A stretch of DNA of 12,746 bases from Parachlorella kessleri (taxonomy: Eukaryota; Chlorophyta; Trebouxiophyceae; Chlorellales; Chlorellaceae): positions 1 to 12,746 of the forward strand of contig BBXU01000761.1 in NCBI GenBank assembly GCA_001598975.1, read 5' to 3'. Numbering within the stretch: the first letter of the stretch is position 1; every line of letters begins with the position of its first letter. The notes under the pieces are model-generated. The model did not search any database. It was given only the letters and a program-made list of their open reading frames with translations, and was not told the DNA's origin. The position numbers were made by a program, and so were the translations under genes. Below are positions 1-9,500 of this stretch, in pieces.

Positions 1-2
1 CG

Positions 3-1439
3 CGCGCCACGGGGGCCTCATTGGCCGTCTTTTTCAATTTCCTGTTCAGTTTTGTGGTGGGCCAGTCCTTCCTGGCCTGCCTGTGCGGGATGAAGGTAAG
101 CGCGGGGTGGCGTGCTGTGAGCAATGAGAGGTGTTCTGGGTGACGGTAGGAATGAAGGCATGGATTGAAGGTGTGTGTGGGGTGGCATGCTGTGCCATGC
201 AGCAAGTGAGGGTGTGCAACACCGCCACAGCTGAGATCTGGCTGTGTGGGGTCATGTGGAGGTGTTATGATTAGTAGGAGCCGTGCCGTGCGGCTGACGA
301 GTCAAGATGAGGGGACGTTGCAATATCAGCACAGTTTGGTGGTGCAAGTGGCATGGTTGGTGAAGGGTTGGCACCGCAGAAGCTTTGCAACTGCTGGTTG
401 CTTGTTGAATAGTGTACGAGGGGCCCTGCCTGTCGATTAATGTTGTGGCTTGTGTCCACCAAACCTCCGCCTGCCCGCCCGATCCCTGCAGTGGGGAGTG
501 TTCATCTTCTTTGCTGGCTGGGTGGTGCTGATGACCATCTTCGTCATCTTTTTCGTGCCAGGTGGGCTGCTGGTGCTTCTCTTCGATATCGGACAAGCGG
601 CAGGGGCCGCACATTCAGGAGTGTCAGGCAGGGTCCCTAGTGTACCAACAACAGCCCTACTACTCAAGAACCTCACAGCATTGCCGGAGAACTACTTCAG
701 AGGCGTGGGGCGAGACCCGCAAGGCTTGTCCATCTCCAAAGAACCTGCGGCCGATCCAGATGGGAGTGCGCTGGGGTGGGGTCAGCCCAGCCCAACCAGC
801 CAGGGGGTTTCGCTTGCGCGGCCATGCGTGTTTCCCAGCTGCCAAGTCCAGGGGTCTGCAGGTGATGCTTACTGGCTGCTTGTGCAGAGATGATGGGGGC
901 GCCTATAGAAGATCACATGAGCCTCTTTGCCCAGCACTGGTTCTGGAAGCGAGTCATGGGCGATGCCGCGGATGACGTAAGCCCTGCTTTGCCTCCCCTA
1001 CACAGCAGGGCCCTTACAGTGCGTGCTCTAACGTGTTCTAGCGTGTACTGTTGCTCATTTTTACTGTTGGCTGTGACAGGCCCCACCAGGTGGCGGCTAC
1101 TCGTAGGGCCAGGGCACCTGTTGCCGTAGCATAGCTGACAGTGCAGCACCTGTGCAAAGAAGGCCGCCTAGTTAGCTGTGCTAGAAGTGCCCTCCTGTCG
1201 AGGTGATCCCATGGAATCGTAACACAATGCGGCCTCCCTGCGAGCAGGCCAGGGCATGCATGGAGGTACCAGGCGAGCGGCTGCAGCCCCTCTTTTCCAT
1301 TGACGTCCCCACTGGTGTGCAGGTGCTTCAAAAGGAGTCGTTTCGTAAGGCGGCATTCGAGCAGGCGGAGCGCGACCATGGCGACCTGCGGCTGGTGGCA
1401 GCATACTACAAGGCCCTGGGGCTGACGGGGCCTGACTAA
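3..1439 (+). CDS. HUP: H+/hexose symporter (HUP/STP family, MFS sugar porter), C-terminal four exons; 5' partial
   Basis: Spliced exons 3..95, 492..561, 888..976 and 1323..1439 (TAA at 1437-1439); phases 0, 1, 0 close exactly and all introns are GT-AG. The first exon gives a hydrophobic helix (LAVFFNFLFSFVVGQSFLAC, TM11), the second WGVFIFFAGWVVLMT and on to FVP (TM12), the third the family tail with APIED and HWFWKRVMG, the fourth a charged cytoplasmic C-terminus ending LGLTGPD. The order 'FFAGW', then PE-x-x-G-x-PIE, then HWFWK-x-VMG is characteristic of Chlorella HUP-type proton-coupled hexose importers of the plasma membrane and of plant STPs. Odd point: the usual PETKG signature reads PEMMG here. 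TM1-TM10 and the start lie upstream of the window. Family assignment is firm; the particular paralogue and sugar specificity cannot be told. Confidence 0.9.
88..210. repeat. Duplicated exon 3' edge plus donor in the first transporter intron of the window
   Basis: The end of the TM11 exon and its intron start (from ggatgaagg at 88, then ggggtggcgtgctgtg) reappear from about 162 as ggattgaagg, then ggggtggcatgctgtg, about 74 bases downstream. The second copy has GTGTGT where the donor would be. Similarity is moderate, so this is one of the weaker examples of the pattern seen throughout the proteasome gene. Confidence 0.5.
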
Positions 1440-1590
1440 CCATGGACTAACCACTCGTGCGCTGGTGGGGCCCTTGACACCGTGATGGTGGTGGCAGCGT
1501 ACGCCACAGAGGTCCGGGGGCGGGAGGGCCGGGGCGACTCATACCTGCTGGGGGTAGGGCCTCCTAGGACGCCCCTGGGTGGTGCAACCT

Positions 1591-1712
1591 AGCAGGGACA
1601 GCTAACCAGGCCCGTGCAAGCAGTGCAAGTTAGCAAGCACAACGGGCCGGGCCGGTGCGACCAGTGCTAGTCAGCAAGGAGAGCTGGCCAGGCCCAGGCG
1701 AGCCGTGAGGAA
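1591..1712. repeat. Degenerate 41-bp tandem repeat, about 2.9 copies
   Basis: Units begin at 1591 (tagcagggacagctaacc), 1632 (tagcaagcacaacgggcc) and 1673 (cagcaaggagagctggcc), exactly 41 bases apart, and share a core of the form ggcc(c/g)g(t/g)gc...cagtgc. The repeat lies in the presumed transporter 3' UTR and contains no ORF of note. Confidence 0.65.
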
Positions 1713-2130
1713 GGTCCTGGGCTGGCAGGGCTTGGCATAGACTGATGCTTGGATGGGGCCAGCACTCTTTGAGTTTCCCCAGCGCGGGCATAATGATGAG
1801 CAGGCCCCTAGACTTTGGTTATCCCTACTGGGCCAGTGGTTACTTGAAACTTGAACGGGTCGCTTGCATACGTGCAAGTCTCCAAGTGTGCTTGCCTGTA
1901 TGGGCCGGGGTATTGTGAGGAGGTTATTGCAGGAACGCTTGTGAGTGGGCGATCCTGTTTTGCCTCAGCGTTTTGAGTGCAAATGAACCGGCTATGTTGT
2001 TGGGTATGACGAGACCATGGTCATCCGCTTGACATATTTCATTTCATCGAGAATAAATGGCTCTGCGTCGGCTCTGTGCTTCTGATGCATCCCACGTACT
2101 GTAGTGTTGTCTTGCCCACCTGTTTGCCAT

Positions 2131-2135
2131 TGTAA
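2131..2135 (+). promoter_or_regulatory. Candidate poly(A) signal TGTAA (alternative AATAAA at 2052-2057)
   Basis: TGTAA is the usual polyadenylation signal of green algae such as Chlamydomonas. This one lies about 690 bases after the transporter stop, which fits the long 3' UTRs of these algae. An AATAAA hexamer at 2052-2057 is an alternative. Pentamers occur often by chance, so this is a candidate only. Confidence 0.4.
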
Positions 2136-2190
2136 GTTGCCAGACACTACTACTAAGAGACCAGTTGACTAGTCTGGCTTCCCATATGTG

Positions 2191-2455
2191 GCAGGCAGAA
2201 GCTGGTGCATCAGGCCCGTCCGTGCAGCCTAGCCTGAGTGCAAGGCAAGCATTAGATGAAGTAGCCCCGGTAGGAGAAGCAGTACTGATACTGCCGAGGC
2301 AGCCAGAGCAAGCGGTACATGCAGCAGAACACGGGTATCAGACGGGGCATGCCTACCATATAGCATGCCTAGATAGGCATGCCCCGTCTGAAACCCCTAT
2401 GCTTGCATTGCACTCAGGGTAGGCTGCACACACTGAGCCGCCAGCTTCTGCCTGC
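2191..2455. repeat. Large imperfect inverted repeat (hairpin), about 265 bp
   Basis: Three paired blocks nest on one axis. 2191-2205 pairs perfectly with 2441-2455 (15 bp). 2222-2252 pairs with 2399-2429 (31 bp, 2 mismatches). 2333-2355 pairs with 2374-2396 (23 bp, 1 mismatch, with a perfect 18-bp core at 2338-2355/2374-2391). The loop is 18 bases. The left arm has an unpaired ~80-base segment (2253-2332) with almost no counterpart on the right. It lies between the transporter 3' end and the Rpn2 start. Possible identities are a MITE-like element with long terminal inverted repeats, or a small-RNA precursor. No clear target-site duplication was seen. Confidence 0.8.
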
Positions 2456-3554
2456 TGCTGCCGTGCAGCCTTAAGGCTGGTGGGACTTGAAGGCTGGTGT
2501 TAGAGAGCTTGTCTGTCAGCCACTGCAACAAGCCGCGGTGGTTCAAGCTGACTTTGGTGGTCTGGTCGAGGTTCTTGGACCTCATCGGGGGTGACAGAGA
2601 GCATGGCCGCTGCACGGCCACCGTCCTTGTACGCCAGCACCTGTTCAAAGTACCTCTGCATATCTGCAGCTGTACGTGGGTGTCACCTGCGGGGTGGGTA
2701 CTTGAGCATTTGATACCAACTTGATTGGTGGTAGCTTGGCAGGGTGTGCTTTAAGCGTGCCCTGTCAGGAAGCAATGGCAGTGCCCTCAAGAAGTTGGGG
2801 CAGAGTGAGATGCCCTGGTTTCAACTGCAGGACCACTTGATAAATTACGTCACCAAGCCCACCACTCCAACAGGGTCGCTCTTGCAGACACTGATGGCCC
2901 GCAGCTGCCCCAAAGACCTCAACCACCCAGACTGGGTTGGGTCGGAGCCTACTCAGTGCTTGCCGCTTCCTAGTACCTGAGCAAACGACTCCCAGGTCAG
3001 ACCTTGCTATGAGGCCTGGCTTATTAACTTTCTCTCTGACTGATGCCACCTTTTCACCAGGGGGTTCCAGTTGAGCCTTGTTTGGGCTCAGTCAGCACGG
3101 TGCTACCCTCTGCTCTTCCTCACCACTCTCCTATGAGGTACAGGAAAGCCTGCCGTCACCAGTGTTCAACTGCGACGTCACATGATGGGCATGTACCGGT
3201 AGGGTTGTTGGGGCTAAGCAAGTCACGAGGCAGACCAGGACCGCTGCAAACGAGGTGGTTCACAACTGTGAAAGTACTGATGATGTATGTTTCTGCACAT
3301 CTCTTAAATCGAGACTGATCAGTACTGAACAAAGAGAAGCCATGGCGGGAGTGGTGCCAAGTCCAGTCAATGAGGCATCCCTGCACGTCCTTCTTCTACC
3401 TAAACACCCTTTTTCTGCAGTACGTTGCACAGCCTGTCTTGAGCTTGTGATCGCTTGAGACTGGTTGCGATCATCATCATATTTCCACCTTTCAGCGACA
3501 GCAGCTGTGCCCACACTGGCAGCCACGGCGGTGCTGAGGCCGGTGCAGCCCTCG
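2456..3554. other. Intergenic region and 5' flank/leader of the Rpn2 gene; no recognisable gene
   Basis: Open frames of up to about 120 codons exist on both strands (for example + 2744-2980 and - 2765-3049), but none gives a protein I recognise and none shows convincing splice partners. The Rpn2 promoter and 5' UTR must lie in the distal part. An in-frame TGA at 3456-3458 upstream of the Rpn2 ATG bounds the coding region. Small palindromes occur, such as agccttaaggct near 2468. A decayed mobile element cannot be excluded. Confidence 0.45.
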
Positions 3555-6500
3555 ATGGCGGCCACGGCTAGCGCAGCGGGGCTGCTGTCCCTGCTAGATG
3601 AAGATGAGGACAGCCTCAAGCTCTACGCCCTGCAGCAGCTGAACAAGTCTGTGCACGACTTCTGGTTCCAGATATCCACTTCCATCGCGGCGATCGAGGC
3701 CCTGTACGAGGATGAAGATTTCTCCCACAGGGAGCTGGCGGCGCTTGTCGCATCCAAGGTGTGGGTAGCGGGGGTGCCTGCTGGTGTTGTACAGCATCTG
3801 TCTGGCAAGCTTACCGAGTTGGCAGTATGTGGAGAGGTGGGCTTTCCCTGGTTGTGGCCAAACCTTGGTAGCAGGCAGGCTCCTTGGAGCAAGGCTGTTC
3901 CCATGGACCCCCCCTCCACAGGTGTTTTACAACCTGGGTGACCTAGATGATGCGTTGACCTATGCGCTGGGGGCTGGCAAGCTGTTTGACGTGAACGAGA
4001 GCAGCGAGTATGTGCAAACCATTTTAGGTAAGCTGGAGAGCAGCTATAATCCTCAAAGAGCTGTTCTCCTGAGTCTCTCACAGGCATCAGCTGCGCTGTG
4101 ACACCTGTTTTGCACAGTGCATGCTTATCACGCAAAGCCAGGGTTTTGAGAGCTGTCCCGCCTTGGCCCGCCCAGCATACTCATGTGCCATCGTCTCCCC
4201 CAGTGTGGCTGGCTTGTCAGGGTTGATAGGTGTTCCCCTGTCTCGAACAGTACCCTGGGGCGCAGAAGCATAATTTGGTGTCAGCAAACTCTGGGAGAGG
4301 ACGGAGTGTGCAGAGAGTAGTCAGCGGTTTTCGCACGGAAAACACCTCATTACTGGTGCACCTGCAGCCCGCTGCATAGACCAGTATGTGGACTTGCGGG
4401 TCAAGGCAGCGGAGCAGCACAAAGAGGCGGAGCTGGACCCGCGGCTCACAGCCATTGTGGAGCGCTTGTTTGACAGGCAAGTGCTGGCATGAAGGGTGGA
4501 GGCAGCAGATAGGGCTGTGAGGGGCGCTTGTTTTGAGATGCAAGTGCTGGCGTTGGGGAGGGGGCAGCAGTTGGGGCATGGAGGGGCAAGGTGGTGCACC
4601 TGGTTTGGCGGCTGACAGCTGCTGTGGAGGGAGGAGGGTTAGCAACATTTTGGAGTTGACTGAGGCAAGGATATGGGTGGGGGCAGCGTGGCTGCACATG
4701 TCAGCCAGGGCGGCAGGGCAGTGTGATTTGTGCGCAGTACGGCTCCGCTGCTGATTGCCATGGCAGGCTCGTGTTGGGCCAGGCGAGGGGTTTGAGATGC
4801 AGAGTCTGGACTCCAGCACCATGTGGGCGCCTCTGCCCCGGGCAGTGGCAAGTTGGGCTCAAGGACAGCTACTGCTGCTTCAGGCCTGGGAGTGCACGGT
4901 GCAATATTACCAACAGTTTGCATTATCAACCACATACAAGCTCTTTGAAGCGGCCCTCCATGCCTCTGCAGGTGCTACGCTGATGGGCAGTATGAGCAGG
5001 CTGTGGGGGTGGCGCTGGAGGCCAGGCGGCTGGACCAGGTAAGCCAGCACCCGGGGCCTGCTGGGCAACGAAGGCTGTTTTTGTGATGCCCGTGGGGATT
5101 GTGGCCACAGTGGGGGCCCTGTTTGACCTGGCATGGCTGCACCTGGCGGGTCAAAGGGACTGGGGGATGTTTTGGCACTAGGTCGTGATTGACGTGGTGG
5201 AGCAGGCCAGGATGCAGGGGCTGGCGTTGTACTGTGGTGAGATGGTCTGGTAGCGAAGCCAAGCGAAGCTGTCACGCATTATGCGAGGTTCATCTCCATG
5301 GACTTGCCCCCAGGAAAGCAGTTAATCTTGGTTAGGTCGCTGAAACCTCGAGCCGCCTGCCAAGGCTGGCTATTGGGTCAGGTTGCAATGCTTGGTCCCG
5401 GGTGTTCATGCCTGAATTTGGACGATGGAGTTGTCGCCGCAAGAATGTACCGCACATGTTTTACCCATGTTCCGTCAGCCTCTTGGAACCACAGGTTGAA
5501 GTTCGTATACGACTGTGTGTTTAGAGGGCACACTGCCACGCGTGCGATTCAGCATCCTCAGTGCATGCACGCCATGTGTGCTGTTTGCCTGTGCAGGTGG
5601 AGCGGGCTATCACAGAGAGTGGCGACCAGCTGGAGGCCACCCTCAAGTATGCCCTCACCGTCAGCCAGAAGCTGTTGATCAGCCGGGAGTTCAGGGAGGA
5701 GGTGCGCCGTTGTAACCATCTGGTGTTGTTTTTGTAATTTTTCTACAGCCTGTCGTGGCGTGGGTTCAGGCCGAAGCTGGTGATTAGCCGGGAGTTCAGG
5801 GAGGAGGTGCGCCGATCATAACAGCATCTTTTCTTCCTTCGTTTCTACAGCCCATTGTGGCGTGGGTGGGGGCAGGGAGGAACGGGGGTGGCCTAGTTCA
5901 GGGAGAAGGTGCGTGGTGGGGCGTAGGTGTCGCCGGTGTGGCAGCCCGGTAGTGTGAGGGGTACCTTGAGGGGCCTTTCCCCTCAAGAGTGTGCCCTTGG
6001 GCTACTGCAACATGCCGGCGTGGGTGCAAGCAGAAGCGAGCGTGGACCCCTGCACGGGTCTTTCGCCTGGGGGCGGGGCACACCAGGCTAAGGTTGGCTT
6101 GGGGGCAGCTGCGTGGATGCCTACAGGCACGAGGCTGTGCGCACGGGGCACAAGAATGCAGAGAGGGAGGAGAGCACGTACTGCGCTGCTGTGGCAATTC
6201 GCCGTGGCGAGGCTAGCTGGCCACGTCAGCCGATGGATTTGTGAGGGCAGGTGGGGCAGCAGGCACGCCTGCTTGGGAAGATTTTTGTGTCTTGCTTGAG
6301 CACCTTATGCTGGGCTCAACAGTCGGGGGTTTCTCTGTGCTCCGCAGGTGCTTCGCCTGGTGATCCGGCTGTATGAGAGCGTGCCCTCCCCCGACTGGCT
6401 GGGCATCTGCCAGTGCCTGACCTTCCTGGACGACATCCAAGAGGTGGCCAACATATTGCACAAGCTGCTGGCCGGCTCAGAGGTGCGGAGTATAGACCTA

Positions 6501-9500
6501 CACCTCCACACCCAAATATACCTGTAGGAAGTGATGAGCTATTACTGACATCACTGTAAATTTTGAATTACATAAAGGATAATGGCAGGCAACGGGTGGC
6601 TGGGAAAGGGAGGGTGTCCGGGGTGCAGCGTCGTGGGTTGGTAAGCTAGCTGGCTGGGCACCTGCGAGTGCCTGACCTGCCTGGCCACCATTACGCACGT
6701 GGCTGGCATTTTGCACAAGCTGCTGGTCGGCTCAGCGGTGCGGAGTAGAGACCTACACCTGCACACCCGAAAATAGTTGCAGGAAGTTATCAGTCCAACA
6801 TAAATATGTAATGGATAATGGCAGCCAATTCCGGGGTACAGCAGTACTGTGGTGGTAAGCTAGCTGGCTGGGCACCTGCTAGTGTCACCAACATCCAGGG
6901 TGTGGCCAACCTCTAGTAACGGCTGCTGGGCGGCTTAGGGGTGGGCTCACCCATATGAGTGCCCAGGGCCGGTTGCCCGGTGGATGTGGTGTGTGCCCGG
7001 GATAGCGCCCGTACTGCGACTCTTGCACTACTGGAATATTGTTGGCTTCTTCACTTCATCCCTTGAGTGTATGTGTCAGAGGTGGCATCGCAACACGGCG
7101 TGGGTGGTGCCCCCTAGCTTAATAGATCTGCGTGTGTTGCAAACTCCCAGCTGGGCCTCATGCAGCAGTGCTGCAGCGTGGCGCCCTTTCCTGACATACC
7201 ATCTATCTGCCTCTCTGCAGGACAACGTGCTCCTGGCATACCAGATCGGCTTTGAGCTGGTAGAATCCGAGCTTCAAAACTTCATGGGCAAGGTGAAGGC
7301 GGCTCTGGACCTCAAGATGCCGGCGGCGCCTGCTGCTGCGCAAGGCGCTCCTGCTGGGGACGCTGCTGCGCCTGCTGAGCCTGCTGGGGAGGCCATGGAG
7401 GCCGAGGGAGGCGCCGGCGCCCCTGATGCTGCGCCCGAGGCTGCTGCTGCTGCGCCTGCGCCTGCTGCTGAGTCAGAGGAGGACACAGGTGGGTACGGCA
7501 GGCACTTGTGCAAGATGTTCACCGGGGAGCGTGTTGTTGGGTACAGTGCGAGTCTAGCGTACGCTGGCAGGGATCAAAGCAGGGCGACGAGACTGTTGTT
7601 GGATATGGAGGGATGCTGGAGTAAGCCTGGACCCACCTGGGGCTGCCCTTCGCCTGTAGAGCTGCGCCGGCGCTATGGGCTGCTGAAGAGGGTGCTGTCC
7701 GGTGACGTGGCAATTGAGCTGGAGCGGCAGTTCCTGGCGAGGCACAACCACGCGGACCTGCAGATACTCAAGAACATCAAGTCCGTGATCGAGCCTCGCA
7801 ACAGGTGGGGCCATGCCCTCGGGGCTCTGCCAGTGTTCTTCTGCCAGCGCTCTGCCGACATCTATGCGCATAGATGTCGGCTGCGGTGGCCGCCCGGTAG
7901 AAGAGGGGGTGCCACGGACTCGAGATTGACGGTACCCCCCTCCTACAATCTGGGGGCCCAGCCATGCGGGCCCTGGTGGCATCTACTGACGTAATGCTAC
8001 GACTGTGTGGTCTCAGCTGTGTCTTTCGTCCAAAGTTCAACCCTAGGGGGCTTGCCTGAGGGTCCCAAGCCGTTCACCTCCACTCAGGCAGTTCACCCAG
8101 GGATTTTCCCAGCTATCGGAGAAGTCATCGAGACTCTGGTATTGCTCTTCAAGGCAGCCAGCGGTTCTCCCTTTGGCTGGTCCCTGTGACCCTGCCCTCT
8201 TGTCTGCAAGGCTTGCAGCGAATCACCTGTGAACTAACCTTATGGCCCTGCCGCCTGTGCAGCGTGTGCCACTCCGCAACGAATCACAGGTGAACCAGTT
8301 CCTGTGGCCGTCCCCTCTGGGCACCGTGTGCCACTCCGCAACAAATCAACTGCCAGCTAACTCCTATGGCCGTTCCGTCCGTGCACCGTGTGCCACTCCG
8401 CAGCGAATCACATGTGAACCAACCTCATGACCCTGCCCTTTGTGCAGCGTGTGTCACTCCGCGACGATCTTCGCCAACGCCCTGATGCACGCGGGGACCA
8501 CGGTGGACACCTTCCTGCGCGAGAACCTGGACTGGCTGTCGCGGGCCACCAACTGGGCCAAGTTCAGCGCAACCGCAGGTCGGTGCAGATCGCGGGAATG
8601 TGGCGCGGCTGTGTGTGTGGGGGGGGAGGGGGGGGGGGTCTGTCGCTGGATCAGTCGCTGGATTAGACTACCGACTGGGCTAAGTTCAGCGTAACCAAAG
8701 GTGGGTGGAACACTGCTGGTCATATCGTGAGGAGACTAGGGGGTTTGGTGGGTCGCTGGTTCTAGACTACCAACTGCGCCAGGTTCTGCGCAAGTGGCCG
8801 GTGAAATGGTGCTGGTCATATGGTGGTGGGTGCCCACAATGTGCTGTGTGTGTGTGCTTTTGCGCGGCCAAACACTGATCATGCGTAGCAGCCCTTGGTG
8901 CGGTGTTCACAGCAGATTTCTCCACTTCTCAAGGTGCTTCCGCCTCCTGCGCAGGTCTTGGCGTGATCCACCGCGGCAACGTGGCCAAGTCTCGTGCCCT
9001 CATGTCGCCCTACCTCCCCGCCACCCCGGGGGCCTCCACAGGCAGTCCCTTCTCGGAGGGGGGCGCCCTGTATGCCCTGGGGCTCATACACGCCAATCAT
9101 GGCCACGATGCCAGGCAGCTGCTGCTGGACAGCCTGCGAGCCACGCAGCAGGAGGTGGGTTTTGTCTGGAGAGCGCGGTTGGGATGCTTCCTGGATTTGG
9201 AGGTACTGTAGGATCGCCATAACGTGAGGCAGCTCTGCCCAGCAGCCTCTGTGCCATCAAACAGGAGGGCGGGGGGTCTTCCCAGAGGAGGCCCACGGTT
9301 TTAGGGGGCTGAAGGGGGGTTATTGGGGGTTATCCAACTTGCACAGAAAGAGATTGGGGAATTTTTGGTGTACAAAAGCTACCCAGGGTCGGGTGCAGGC
9401 CATGAGCAGCAGCGCGCTGTGCATGTCTGGGCACTTCTAAGCAGTTTTTGCATTGAAGGGTGCCCGCCTCACAGTGTGCCTCTTGGAGTGACCACCCGCC

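Larger units (their letters stand above)
1440..2150 (+). other. Presumed 3' UTR and end region of the hexose transporter gene
   Basis: No exon or recognisable protein is seen after the TAA at 1437-1439. The stretch holds a degenerate 41-bp tandem repeat (about 1591-1712) and two candidate poly(A) signals. The extent of the UTR is inferred from those signals and not from transcript data. Confidence 0.5.
3555..6482 (+). other. RPN2: Rpn2 N-terminal helical region (exons 1-6, about residues 1-242)
   Basis: The region starts [19 protein letters not shown] and contains [34 protein letters not shown] and [18 protein letters not shown]. These match the helical-hairpin rod of Rpn2 that precedes the toroid. 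The junctions EEVLRLV (exon 5/6) and [20 protein letters not shown] (exon 3/4) align with no gap to animal and plant Rpn2 as I recall them, which supports the splice choices, including the GC donor after exon 3. Confidence 0.9.

Noticed and set aside
450..893. Single 147-codon open frame spanning the TM12 exon
   Set aside because: Only 492-561 matches the transporter; the rest is intron 2 read through, with no family similarity, and splicing at 561/888 restores the conserved tail.
2397..3049. Reverse-strand frames as a decayed transposase
   Set aside because: No catalytic motif or recognisable domain was found, so I describe the region as unassigned.
3465..3554. N-terminal extension of Rpn2 upstream of 3555
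   Set aside because: There is no ATG between the in-frame TGA at 3456 and 3555; the extended frame would need a TTG start, and the family N-terminus fits the ATG at 3555.
4217..4822. Reverse-strand open frame of about 200 codons
   Set aside because: It overlaps exon 3 of Rpn2 antisense and its introns, is rich in Pro, Cys and His as expected of a GC-rich shadow frame, and resembles no known protein.
5597..5701. Apparent frameshift in exon 5
   Set aside because: Recounting the bases across 5640/5641 shows ACC CTC AAG with no extra base; the exon is 105 bp and in frame throughout.
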